Shown in pieces: positions 1 through 6,802 of a stretch of DNA of 8,822 bases. The notes below the pieces were generated by a model. It was not told the origin of the DNA, did not search any database, and was given only the letters and a program-made list of their open reading frames with translations. The stretch's first letter is position 1. Each line of letters begins with the position of its first letter. This DNA comes from Campylobacterales bacterium (GTDB lineage Bacteria; Campylobacterota; Campylobacteria; Campylobacterales; QNZT01). Both the position numbers and the translations under genes were made by a program. The stretch covers positions 1 through 8,822 of the forward strand of contig DQSO01000094.1 in NCBI GenBank assembly GCA_015663225.1, written 5' to 3'.

Positions 1-1
1 A

Positions 2-532
2 CCAAAAAATAGAGTTATGATAGTACCATTTGAAAATACATATATTTTTGCTGGATATAACAATGTAGTTTTAGATGCAATAGCTGCTGAAAATTTTGGT
101 TGCAATACTATAGCAATAGGACAAAATCACTCTGGTATTGGTCTGTTTTATGAGTCAGATGGAATAAATTCTATAGCTGATAGGTTTGGTGATATTGGTA
201 TTGATATTGAGGTTAGTAGTGAGTTTGTCTATTGTAATAAGTGTAAAACATTGGTAAGTATAAGAACTTGTCCACATGGTTCTCATCATCATATATCATA
301 TGATAGTGAGTTTATAGAGGAGATTATACTACAAGGTGTACTTCCTCCTGCTATACTTGTAAGAAAAGAGATTTCAGCTATATTTTTAAGTAATCTTTAT
401 CAAAATAGATTTAAAAAGATAAGAAGAAAATTTCCTGATTCCTTCCCAAATGATGGGCTTTTAGAAGAGATTGATGAAGAGAAATTTTATACTAAGATTA
501 TGGATTTGCATCAAACTGTCTCTTTGACTTAA
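2..532 (+). CDS. ATP-sulfurylase-like protein, C-terminal part (5' end outside window)
   Basis: The reading frame is open to the left edge (codons from position 2 read P-K-N-R-V before the first ATG at 17), so this is the C-terminal part of a longer protein and not a complete 171-aa one. Counting from the ATG, the segment follows the C-terminal half of sulfate adenylyltransferase (ATP + sulfate to APS + PPi). It has FAG near residue 11, NFGCNTIAIGQNHSGIG at 26-42 where the family has NYGCTHFIVGRDHAGVG, a Cys/His cluster (C73, C76, C85, H87, H90-H92) matching the zinc-binding stretch of bacterial enzymes, and the LPP motif at 109-111. Key positions have changed: GRDH is GQNH, and the SGTKxR stretch after the histidines reads ISYDSEF. 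This suggests a divergent paralogue whose activity is uncertain. I recall a sat-like gene beside pgpA in Campylobacter jejuni (Cj1609-Cj1610), which fits. Family assignment is firm; function is open. Confidence 0.8.
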   Translation, partial: PKNRVMIVPFENTYIFAGYNNVVLDAIAAENFGCNTIAIGQNHSGIGLFYESDGINSIADRFGDIGIDIEVSSEFVYCNKCKTLVSIRTCPHGSHHHISYDSEFIEEIILQGVLPPAILVRKEISAIFLSNLYQNRFKKIRRKFPDSFPNDGLLEEIDEEKFYTKIMDLHQTVSLT

Positions 533-540
533 TTTTTTAG

Positions 541-546
541 TATAAT
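541..546 (+). promoter_or_regulatory. Putative -10 box for pgpA
   Basis: A perfect TATAAT follows a T-rich run (TTTTTTAG) only 8 bases after the stop codon of the sat-like gene. A start of transcription near 553 would leave a short leader before the TTG start at 576. There is no clear -35, which is usual for sigma-70 promoters in this phylum. This is inferred from sequence only; pgpA could also be read through from upstream, since I see no terminator between the genes. Confidence 0.5.
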
Positions 547-563
547 AAAAATATAAATTATTT

Positions 564-568
564 AAAGG
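564..568 (+). promoter_or_regulatory. Ribosome binding site that decides the TTG start of pgpA
   Basis: AAAGG lies 7 bases before TTG at 576. No ATG or GTG is placed suitably, and translating from this TTG gives the expected PgpA N-terminus (FLTFGYSG followed by KAPGTWG). Confidence 0.6.
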
Positions 569-575
569 CATTAAT

Positions 576-1052
576 TTGAGAAGATTTTTTTTAACATTTG
601 GTTATAGTGGATTGTTGCCTAAAGCCCCTGGTACTTGGGGAACATTTGCTGGGGCAGTAGTTGGATATTTAATTGCTACTATGATTGGATTTTCAACTTT
701 GTTTTTACTTACTATTTTAATTTCGATTGTAGCTATTAGTGAGATTGATAAAGATGAGAAGATAAGTGGGGAGCATGATAATAGTGAGATAGTTGTTGAT
801 GAAGTTGCTGGTATCTGGCTTACTTTTTCTATTGTTGGGGCTAGTTTGACTCAGTCTTGGGTTTTAGTTTTACTTAGTATCGGATTTTTTAGACTTTTTG
901 ATATTTGGAAACCTTCTATTATTGGTCGAATTGATACAGATGTAAAAGGTGGACTTGGTGTTATGGGTGATGATTTAGTTGCTGGGGTTGTTGCTGCTAT
1001 TTGTGCTGGTGGGAGTTATCAGGGATTTAACTATATTTTAACGATTATATAG
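576..1052 (+). CDS. pgpA: Phosphatidylglycerophosphatase A
   Basis: This integral membrane phosphatase removes the phosphate from phosphatidylglycerol phosphate, giving phosphatidylglycerol in the inner membrane. The 158-aa protein is close to the usual PgpA length. It shows the family signatures in order: KAPGTWGTFAG at 16-26, the acidic pair D75-E76 in VVDEVAG, FRLFDIWKP at 105-113, and GGLGVMGDDLVAG at 125-137 with D132-D133. These conserved acidic residues are the likely metal and phosphate site. Hydrophobic segments fall at about 24-54, 79-107 and 134-158. Translation starts at TTG behind AAAGG at 564-568. The gene sits 43 bases behind the sat-like gene and converges on rpoD with 7 bases between the stop codons. 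The function is a standard family assignment with all motifs visible. Confidence 0.93.
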   Translation: MRRFFLTFGYSGLLPKAPGTWGTFAGAVVGYLIATMIGFSTLFLLTILISIVAISEIDKDEKISGEHDNSEIVVDEVAGIWLTFSIVGASLTQSWVLVLLSIGFFRLFDIWKPSIIGRIDTDVKGGLGVMGDDLVAGVVAAICAGGSYQGFNYILTII

Positions 1053-1080
1053 AGGTTTTTTATTCCTCTATATAGTTTTT
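1046..1080 (+). terminator. Convergent hairpin terminator spanning both stop codons
   Basis: The 10-bp arm TATATAGAGG (1046-1055) is exactly complementary to CCTCTATATA (1065-1074), with a 9-base T-rich loop. The stem can extend by a few A-U and G-U pairs. On the plus strand it is followed by GTTTTT (1075-1080), so it looks intrinsic for pgpA. Read from the minus strand, the same hairpin lies at the end of rpoD but is followed by ATCGTTAAAA, a poor U-tract. The left arm contains the pgpA TAG (1050-1052), the loop contains the rpoD TAA, and the right arm encodes the last RpoD residues. Confidence 0.7.
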
Positions 1081-2925
1081 AAGTTTTCTTCCTACTTTAG
1101 GGTGTTTTAGTTTTTTTATTGCTGAGTTTTCTATCTGTCTTACTCTCTCTCTTGTTACATTTAACTCTTTACCAATCTCTTCTAAAGTTCTATCACTCTC
1201 ATCACTCATAAGACCAAATCTCATACGAACTACTGCTCTCTCTCTTTCATTTAGCTGGTCTAGTACATCATCAATTTGACCTTTAAGATCATTTTTAAGC
1301 ATAAACTCTATTGGAGCAATTGATTTTTTATCCTCTACAAAGTCACCAAACTTTCCATCATCTTCATTTCCTATTGGTGCTTCAAGACTGATAGGCTCTT
1401 TTGTGATTTTTATTACATTTTTAACTTTATCAACACTTAGTCCTACTTCTTCTGCTATCTCATCAAGAGTTGGCTCTTGTCCATTTTCTTGTAGGTGTCG
1501 TCTTGTTATCTTGTTTATTCTATTTATAGTCTCTATCATGTGGATAGGGATTCTGATGGTTTTAGCTTGATCTGCGATTGCTCTACTTATCGCTTGACGA
1601 ATCCACCATGTTGCATATGTTGAGAACTTATAACCTTTTTTATACTCAAACTTATCAACAGCTTTCATAAGTCCGATATTTCCCTCTTGAATAAGGTCTA
1701 AAAATGGTAAACCACGGTTTGTATATCTTTTTGCAATAGATACAACAAGACGAAGGTTACTTCTTGCCATTCTTGATTTTGAAGTGTCAGCTATAACTTT
1801 ACCTCTTTTTATCTGCTCGATTATCTCTTTTAGTCTCTCTGGTTCTAAATCAAAACTATCTTTACTTGCCTCTTTTGTTTGAAAAAGTTTTTTTATCTCC
1901 ATATAAGTTGAAACCATTGTAGCTTCAGGTACAGAGTTTAATATCTCTTCTTTAGTCATGTTGATGATATTTTCTAATATTTTTACATGATTTTCTTTTA
2001 AAGTATCATTGAAAAGTGGTAGTTTATACTCTAATTTTTTTAATTCCCTATCAAAACTATCGTCACTTTTAAGAGATGTTTCCATTGATCTTACAAGTGC
2101 ATTTATAAGTTTACTTGTTGGACCTAAATCCATAAGTTTCTCTTTAAGTATTTTTTTCTTATATGATAGAGTTAGGTCATTATGAAGTTTTTCTTCATCA
2201 CTTTGTTTATCTGCTATTTCTAAAAGTGAAGATGTAAATTTTTCCCAATCTTTTTTAGCCTTTTCTAGTTGTTTAAAACTCTCTATAATTTTTTTATCTC
2301 GATTGTTATCACTTTTAGTTTTTTTTGTGTCTATCTCTTCTTCTATACTCTCTTCTACATCAGATTCACTATTTGCATCAGTTGATTTTTCTGTTTCATC
2401 GTCAAAACTTCTAAAAAGTTCTTTAACTTTTCTCTCTCTATTTAAAAGAGCTTCTTTATAATCAAGTATAAAGTTTACAAGATATGGAACAGAACAAAAT
2501 GCATCGATAATAATATCTTCACCAAGTTCCATCTGTTGACTTATCTCTATCTCCTCTTCTTTTGTTAAAAGTGCAACTTGACCCATCTCTCTTAGATACA
2601 TTCTAACAGGAGAGTCACTTCTACTCCACTCTAAAAGTTCTTTCTCTTTAGATAAGTTGAAATTTTCAGCTAGTGCTTCATCTTGTATCTTTTGTCTCTC
2701 AATCTCAGCTTCTTGTGCTTCAATCTTGTTTCTTATCTTTGCAATCTCAGCTGATGAGATAAGTTTAACACCATTTTTAGTTAAAAGTGTTAATATTTTT
2801 TTAGAGTTAGAAGCAGTTGGTTGTTTTGTAAAAGCATTCATTAACTCCTCATAAGTTAAATAGTCATTTTTATGTAGATTAAAAAGGTCTTCAAGTCTCT
2901 TGTTTAATTGTTTTGCAGTGCTCAT
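1060..2925 (-). CDS. rpoD: Primary RNA polymerase sigma factor RpoD (sigma-70)
   Basis: This is the housekeeping sigma factor, which guides core RNA polymerase to the -10 and -35 elements of most promoters. The 621-aa protein has the full group 1 layout. A region 1.1-like N-terminus covers roughly residues 1-90. Region 1.2 is at 103-136 ([12 protein letters not shown]). A long nonconserved spacer at about 137-375 has an acidic, low-complexity stretch near 174-207. Region 2 is at about 385-455, with [14 protein letters not shown], the [17 protein letters not shown] core-binding motif and [19 protein letters not shown] for -10 melting and recognition. Region 3 starts at [15 protein letters not shown] (457). 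Region 4.2 has the helix-turn-helix [20 protein letters not shown] at 580-599. The start is supported by AAGGAA 9 bases upstream on the minus strand. The gene is monocistronic here, divergent from the flagellar rod genes and convergent with pgpA. Confidence 0.97.
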   Translation of the reverse strand: MSTAKQLNKRLEDLFNLHKNDYLTYEELMNAFTKQPTASNSKKILTLLTKNGVKLISSAEIAKIRNKIEAQEAEIERQKIQDEALAENFNLSKEKELLEWSRSDSPVRMYLREMGQVALLTKEEEIEISQQMELGEDIIIDAFCSVPYLVNFILDYKEALLNRERKVKELFRSFDDETEKSTDANSESDVEESIEEEIDTKKTKSDNNRDKKIIESFKQLEKAKKDWEKFTSSLLEIADKQSDEEKLHNDLTLSYKKKILKEKLMDLGPTSKLINALVRSMETSLKSDDSFDRELKKLEYKLPLFNDTLKENHVKILENIINMTKEEILNSVPEATMVSTYMEIKKLFQTKEASKDSFDLEPERLKEIIEQIKRGKVIADTSKSRMARSNLRLVVSIAKRYTNRGLPFLDLIQEGNIGLMKAVDKFEYKKGYKFSTYATWWIRQAISRAIADQAKTIRIPIHMIETINRINKITRRHLQENGQEPTLDEIAEEVGLSVDKVKNVIKITKEPISLEAPIGNEDDGKFGDFVEDKKSIAPIEFMLKNDLKGQIDDVLDQLNERERAVVRMRFGLMSDESDRTLEEIGKELNVTRERVRQIENSAIKKLKHPKVGRKLKNYIEE

Positions 2926-2997
2926 ATATTTGGCTTCCTTGCGATAGTTATAATAATAATATGTCTATTATCAACAAATAGCAACTAAAATCTTAAC

Positions 2998-3003
2998 ATT
3001 ATA
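2998..3003 (-). promoter_or_regulatory. Putative -10 box for rpoD
   Basis: On the minus strand this reads TATAAT, preceded by a T-rich run (CTTTTTAGG). It would place the transcript start near 2991 and give an rpoD leader of about 65 bases. No TTGACA-like -35 is visible at 16-18 bp, which is normal in this phylum. This is inferred from sequence only. Confidence 0.5.
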
Positions 3004-3089
3004 CCTAAAAAGTTTTAATATAATCTTGTAAATAAAACTTTTTTAAACAATTCGTAAAAAAAAATGAAATAATTTACCTTAATAAAAAC

Positions 3090-3106
3090 TGGCATACTTT
3101 TTGCTT
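3090..3106 (+). promoter_or_regulatory. Sigma-54 (RpoN) promoter of the flagellar rod genes
   Basis: The sequence TGGCAT-ACTTT-TTGCTT matches the -24/-12 consensus TGGCAC-N5-TTGCAT. The invariant GG (3091-3092) and GC (3103-3104) are exactly 10 bases apart. Transcription would start near 3116, about 23 bases before the ATG at 3139. Rod and hook genes of Campylobacter and Helicobacter are known to be driven by RpoN with the activator FlgR, so the site fits its neighbours. I see no obvious enhancer repeat upstream. Confidence 0.85.
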
Positions 3107-3138
3107 TATATTTTATAAATATTTTTAAGGAGTTATCT

Positions 3139-3948
3139 ATGCAGAGTGGATTTTATCAAGCAGCTGGTGCAATGGTTACTCAGTTTAATATCTTGAACAC
3201 TACAACAAATAATCTTGCAAATATAAATACAACTGGTTATAAAAAAGATAGTCTTGTTATAGGTAACTTTGAAAGGATATTCCAAAGAGAACGAGATGAA
3301 CTACCACTTGCAAACTCAACTGATGAGGCAGCAAAGTTTTTTAATCGAAGTTTAAACAAAATTCCTAGAGTTGTAGAAAAAAATATTGATTTTAGCTCTA
3401 CAAATATGCGACCAACTGGAAATAAGCTAGATATTGGACTAAAAAATGGAGATAGTTTTTTTGCTCTACAGACTCCAAATGGTGTAAAACTAACTTCACA
3501 AAGTGTATTTACACTAGATAAAAGTGGAGCAATAGTTACTAAAGAGGGATATAGACTGCTTCCTCATAACTTTATAGAGAGTGAAAATGACTCTATTATA
3601 GTTCCAAAAAACTCTAATCTTACTATATCAAATAGTGGAATAGTATCTGCAAATGGAAAAGAGATAGGGCAGATTTTTATTGGAAAAGTAAAAAACTTAA
3701 ATGAACTTGCAAAGGTTGGAGACTCTTTATTTGATATGCCAAATATGCAAGATAGATTAGTAAAACTAGAGGGAGATGATTTGGTGCGACAAGGATATGC
3801 AAATATGAGTAATGTAAATGCAGTAAAAGAGATGGTTTCACTAATAGATTCAAATAGAATGGTTGAGATATACCAAAAAGTAATGACAACACATATGACA
3901 GATTTAAACTCTGATGCTATAAATAAACTAGCATCAGTTAGAGCATAA
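3139..3948 (+). CDS. flgF: Flagellar basal-body rod protein, FlgF/FlgG2 type
   Basis: This is an axial protein of the flagellar rod, exported by the flagellar type III system and assembled in the periplasm below FlgG. It is 269 aa and has the two ends typical of rod, hook and hook-associated proteins. The N-terminal helix with TTNNLANINTTGYKK lies at 22-36, and the C-terminal RQGYANMSNVNAVKEM at 217-232 runs into a long helix. It lacks the FlgG-type L-stretch seen in the next gene: residues 45-80 read differently and include ERIFQRERDELPLANS. That argues for the FlgF role; Campylobacter annotations often call this gene flgG2. AAGGAG at 3127-3132 sits 6 bases before the ATG. It is the first gene after the sigma-54 promoter, with flgG 9 bases downstream, so the two are cotranscribed. 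Rod-protein assignment is secure; the exact symbol is less so. Confidence 0.87.
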   Translation: MQSGFYQAAGAMVTQFNILNTTTNNLANINTTGYKKDSLVIGNFERIFQRERDELPLANSTDEAAKFFNRSLNKIPRVVEKNIDFSSTNMRPTGNKLDIGLKNGDSFFALQTPNGVKLTSQSVFTLDKSGAIVTKEGYRLLPHNFIESENDSIIVPKNSNLTISNSGIVSANGKEIGQIFIGKVKNLNELAKVGDSLFDMPNMQDRLVKLEGDDLVRQGYANMSNVNAVKEMVSLIDSNRMVEIYQKVMTTHMTDLNSDAINKLASVRA

Positions 3949-3957
3949 GGATAAAAA

Positions 3958-4746
3958 ATGATTAGATCACTATATACAGCTGCTACAGGAATGATGGCAC
4001 AACAGACTCAGATAGATGTTACTTCAAATAATATTGCAAATGTAAATACAATAGGATATAAAAAACAACGAGCAGAGTTTGCTGATCTTTTTTATCAAGT
4101 GATGGAGTATGCTGGAGTTGAAAATGGCTCAACTCAAGGAAGTCCTACTGGTATTGAGATTGGATTAGGAAGTCGTCCTACTGCGGTTGTAAAGCAGTTT
4201 ACACAGGGTAACTTTAAAGAGAGTGGAAACTCATTTGATTTAGCAATAACTGGAAATGGTTTTTTTCAACTTCAGATGCCTGATGGGACAATAAGTTATA
4301 CAAGAAATGGTGCATTTAAAGTTGATGGAAATGGAACAATTGTAAATAGTGATGGACTAAAAATGGTTCCTGAAATCACAATACCAGAAAATGTTGTAAA
4401 TACCTCTATCGCAGCTGATGGTACAGTTTCGGTTATACTCGCAGGAGAGACTGAACCTCAACAAGTTGGTAAAATTGAACTTGCAAACTTTATAAATCCA
4501 GCAGGACTACACTCACTAGGAGATAATAACTATCAAGAGACAGTAGCATCAGGAAATGTAGTAACTGGAACAGCTGCTATCGAAGGTTTTGGTGCTATAA
4601 GACAAGGTTTTGTTGAGATGAGTAATGTACAACTTGTTGAAGAGATGACAGATCTTATTACAGGTCAAAGAGCTTATGAAGCAAACTCAAAAGCAGTGAC
4701 AACATCTGATGAGATGCTACAAACTGTAAATCAGTTAAAGAGATAG
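3958..4746 (+). CDS. flgG: Flagellar distal rod protein FlgG
   Basis: FlgG forms the distal rod of the flagellar basal body, which joins the proximal rod to the hook and passes through the P and L rings. The 262-aa length is standard. Visible parts are the N-terminal rod domain (AATGMMAQQTQIDVTSNNIA, 8-27; NTIGYKK, 30-36), the central domain with NSFDLAITGNGFFQ (91-104) and TRNGAF (115-120), and the C-terminal domain with RQGFVEMSNV (215-224) followed by the GQRAYEANSKAV helix. Residues 46-65 start with YQ and end with PTG. They align without a gap to what I recall of the Salmonella FlgG L-stretch, a feature that marks FlgG and stiffens the rod. AAGGA at 3947-3951, overlapping the preceding stop, gives the ribosome site. 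It is the second gene of the sigma-54 unit and is followed by a tightly spaced small gene. Confidence 0.95.
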   Translation: MIRSLYTAATGMMAQQTQIDVTSNNIANVNTIGYKKQRAEFADLFYQVMEYAGVENGSTQGSPTGIEIGLGSRPTAVVKQFTQGNFKESGNSFDLAITGNGFFQLQMPDGTISYTRNGAFKVDGNGTIVNSDGLKMVPEITIPENVVNTSIAADGTVSVILAGETEPQQVGKIELANFINPAGLHSLGDNNYQETVASGNVVTGTAAIEGFGAIRQGFVEMSNVQLVEEMTDLITGQRAYEANSKAVTTSDEMLQTVNQLKR

Positions 4747-4749
4747 GAG
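4745..4749 (+). promoter_or_regulatory. Ribosome binding site of the 41-aa gene behind flgG
   Basis: AGGAG overlaps the flgG stop codon (TAG, 4744-4746) and lies 7 bases before ATG 4757. This strong, well-spaced site is the main reason to treat the short frame as a real, translationally coupled gene. Confidence 0.65.
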
Positions 4750-4756
4750 TAGATAG

Positions 4757-4882
4757 ATGGAATTTTTTTTAGTAGTAATCTTGGTAATATTTATGTTCTG
4801 TTATCAAGGCTTTTGCTATCTGTTTGAAATAAGCAATTTAAAACAAGTAGAAGAGATGGAGAAGAGTCTTAAGCTAAATTGA
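4757..4882 (+). CDS. Small single-helix membrane protein (41 aa), unrecognised
   Basis: I do not recognise this protein. It begins MEFFLVVILVIFMFCYQ, continues as a very hydrophobic stretch to about residue 25 that would span the membrane once, and ends in a charged tail rich in Lys and Glu (KQVEEMEKSLK, 29-39). Two cysteines (C15, C20) lie in the membrane segment. There is no cleavage-site pattern, so it is more likely an anchored peptide than a secreted one. The start is 10 bases after the flgG stop behind AGGAG, so it should be expressed with the flagellar rod genes. The TGA stop (4880-4882) directly touches the -10 box of the next gene. The codons resemble those of its neighbours. A role linked to flagellum assembly is only inferred from position; an unrelated membrane peptide is equally possible. 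Confidence 0.6.
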   Translation: MEFFLVVILVIFMFCYQGFCYLFEISNLKQVEEMEKSLKLN

Positions 4883-4888
4883 TATAAT
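4879..4888 (+). promoter_or_regulatory. Extended -10 promoter for the ABC-F gene
   Basis: TTGATATAAT is a full extended -10 (TG-N-TATAAT, box at 4883-4888). Transcription would start near 4895, about 20 bases before the ATG at 4915. It overlaps the stop codon of the 41-aa gene, and would let the ABC-F gene be expressed apart from the RpoN-driven rod operon. No -35 is evident. Inferred from sequence. Confidence 0.6.
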
Positions 4889-4914
4889 CTTATCAATAAC
4901 TAGATAGGACTCAT

Positions 4915-6744
4915 ATGATACAACTTATAAATCTCTCAAAAAGTTTTGGTGGACAGAGAGTGTTTAAAAACTTAAACTTACAAATTATTCCAAATCAAAA
5001 GATAGGACTTATCGGACGAAATGGAAGTGGAAAATCAACTCTTTTTAAAATAATAGTTGGAGAAGATAGTTATGATGAAGGAAGTATAAAGATACCTAAA
5101 AATTACAAAATAGGTATACTTTCTCAACATATCTCTTTTAGTGAAAAAACAGTAAGAGAGGAGTGTTCTTTAGTTTTAAGTGAGGAAGAGCAGTATAATT
5201 TTTATAAGGTAGAGAAGATTTTATTTGGACTTGGATTTAGTTGGGAGGATTTGGAAAGAGACCCTCTAAGTTTTTCTGGTGGTTTTCAGATAAGGATAAA
5301 TCTAGCAAAAGTCTTAGCAACTCAGCCTCATATGTTGCTTCTTGATGAGCCTACTAACTACCTTGATTTACCCTCTTTAAGATGGCTTAAAAAGTTTATA
5401 AAAGAGTTTAAAGGTGAGGTTATACTTATCACTCATGATCGAGAGTTTATGGATAGTGTTACAACTCATACGATGGGGATTCAAAGAAAAGGATTACAGA
5501 TATATGAGGGTGGAACTAAAAAGTATTATGAAACTTTAGCTTTAATCGATGAAACTTATGAAAAAACAAGAGCAAATCAAGAGAAAAAGAGAAAAGAGTT
5601 AGAAGATTTTATAGCAAGAAACAGAGCAAGAGCTTCAACTGCTGCTTTGGCACAAGCTAGAGTAAAAGCTTTAGAGAAGATGGATGATATGGAAAGTTTG
5701 GAGAGTGAAGCTGATTTAAGTTTTAGGTTTAACTACAAAGAGACTCCAGCTAAAATAACTTTAAAGGCAGAAGATCTTGGTTTTGGATATAAGAAAAATG
5801 AGTTACTTTTTGATGGTTTAAGTTTCAACTTAGAGAGTGGAAAAACTCTTGCAATTATCGGTAAAAATGGTAAGGGTAAATCAACTCTTTTAAACTATAT
5901 AGCCAATGAACTTCCGCATGATAAGGGAGATATTGTACTGCATCCCTCTACTGTTTTAGCACATTTTGGTCAGACAAATATTGAGAGATTAAATCCAAAA
6001 AATACAATAGTAGATGAGATAAATACAGCAGTTAAAAATATGAGTATCTCACAAATAAGATCAATATGTGGGACTATGATGTTTAGTGGAGATAGTGCAG
6101 ATAAAAAGATAGAAGTTCTAAGTGGAGGAGAGAGAAGTCGAGTTATGCTTGGTAAGATTATAGCAACTCCTGCAAATCTTTTGCTTCTTGATGAGCCTAC
6201 AAATCACCTTGATATGCAGTCAATTGATTCTCTTTGTGATGCGATTGAAAATTTTGATGGTGCGACTATAATGGTTACTCACTCAGAGATGCTTCTTCGT
6301 AGACTTGCTGATTGTTTAGTTATCTTTCGCAGAGGTGGAGCTGAATATTTTGATGGTAGTTATGATGAGTTTTTACAAAAGATAGGTTGGGAAGATGAGG
6401 AAGATAGTGGAGCTAAAGTAAAGAGTAAAAAGAGTACAAAAGAGTATAAAAAACAGCGATCAAATCTCATAAAACAACGAAGTAAAGAGAGTTCACCTCT
6501 TAAAAAAGAGATTAGCTCTTGTGAAGAGAAGATTATCTCTTTAGAAGAGGAGATAGATAAGAAAAATAGTGAGTTAGAAGAGGCATCAAATAGACGTGAT
6601 AACTCAGCTATAATGGAACTATCACAAGAGATAGGAAAGATTAATATAGAGATAGAGAGTCTATTTGAGCGACTTGAAAACTCAACCCAAGAGCTTGATA
6701 TCATGTTGGAAAGTTATGAAAAAAAATTAAATGAGTTAGAGTAG
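4915..6744 (+). CDS. ABC-F family ATP-binding protein, YheS-like
   Basis: ABC-F proteins are soluble twin-ATPase proteins without membrane domains; characterised members act at the ribosomal E site on stalled or initiating ribosomes. The 609-aa protein has both cassettes. NBD1 has Walker A GRNGSGKS (34-41), signature FSGGF (120-124), Walker B LLLDEPTNYLD (141-151) with catalytic E145, and H174. NBD2 has Walker A GKNGKGKS (316-323), LSGGE (402-406), LLLLDEPTNHLD (422-433) with E427, and H456. The charged linker between them (about 200-275, rich in Arg/Lys and Glu) is the inter-domain helical motif that defines the family. A C-terminal coiled coil (about 505-609) follows. The FSGG form of the first signature and the coiled-coil tail resemble YheS more than EttA. 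AGGA at 4906-4909 precedes the ATG by 5 bases. Nothing ties it to antibiotic resistance; a housekeeping translation role is the likelier inference. Confidence 0.92.
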   Translation: MIQLINLSKSFGGQRVFKNLNLQIIPNQKIGLIGRNGSGKSTLFKIIVGEDSYDEGSIKIPKNYKIGILSQHISFSEKTVREECSLVLSEEEQYNFYKVEKILFGLGFSWEDLERDPLSFSGGFQIRINLAKVLATQPHMLLLDEPTNYLDLPSLRWLKKFIKEFKGEVILITHDREFMDSVTTHTMGIQRKGLQIYEGGTKKYYETLALIDETYEKTRANQEKKRKELEDFIARNRARASTAALAQARVKALEKMDDMESLESEADLSFRFNYKETPAKITLKAEDLGFGYKKNELLFDGLSFNLESGKTLAIIGKNGKGKSTLLNYIANELPHDKGDIVLHPSTVLAHFGQTNIERLNPKNTIVDEINTAVKNMSISQIRSICGTMMFSGDSADKKIEVLSGGERSRVMLGKIIATPANLLLLDEPTNHLDMQSIDSLCDAIENFDGATIMVTHSEMLLRRLADCLVIFRRGGAEYFDGSYDEFLQKIGWEDEEDSGAKVKSKKSTKEYKKQRSNLIKQRSKESSPLKKEISSCEEKIISLEEEIDKKNSELEEASNRRDNSAIMELSQEIGKINIEIESLFERLENSTQELDIMLESYEKKLNELE

Positions 6745-6765
6745 TTTTTCTTAAAGATATTTAGA

Positions 6766-6771
6766 TAAAAT
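6766..6771 (+). promoter_or_regulatory. Putative -10 box for leuDB
   Basis: TAAAAT within TTTAGATAAAATAG lies in the 58-base gap after the ABC-F gene, behind a T-rich stretch (GTTTTTCTTAAAG). A start near 6778 would give a leader of about 25 bases, too short for an attenuator or T-box. It is a weaker match than the other -10 boxes in this window. Confidence 0.35.
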
Positions 6772-6802
6772 AGCCTCAAATTTAGAGCTTAAGGATAGTT
6801 AT

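Noticed and set aside
17..532. A complete 171-aa protein starting at ATG 17
   Set aside because: The frame is open upstream to the edge, no ribosome site precedes the ATG, and family homology (P-K-N-R-V before the methionine) continues upstream; it is a truncated longer gene.
2657..2854. Plus-strand open frame of 65 codons
   Set aside because: It lies wholly antisense inside rpoD, has low-complexity Ser/Ile/Phe composition and no ribosome site.
2931..2942. Second sigma-54-like site (TGGCTTCCTTGC)
   Set aside because: Only 7 bases separate the GG and GC; sigma-54 requires 10. The segment is the complement of the rpoD ribosome site region.
3019..3024. Plus-strand TATAAT as an extra flgF promoter
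   Set aside because: A -10-like match is cheap in such AT-rich DNA; it lies 115 bases from the gene and the sigma-54 site explains expression better. Not excluded.
3677..3892. Minus-strand open frame of 71 codons
   Set aside because: Antisense shadow of the FlgF-type gene with Leu/Pro-rich composition and no supporting signals.
4750..4756. TAGATAG repeated before the 41-aa gene and again at 8359-8365 before the TPR-like gene
   Set aside because: Short and AT-rich, with stop codons at such junctions; two copies are expected by chance.
6360..6704. Minus-strand open frame of 114 codons
   Set aside because: Mirror of the Glu/Lys-rich coiled coil of the ABC-F protein, which yields Ser/Phe-rich nonsense on the other strand.
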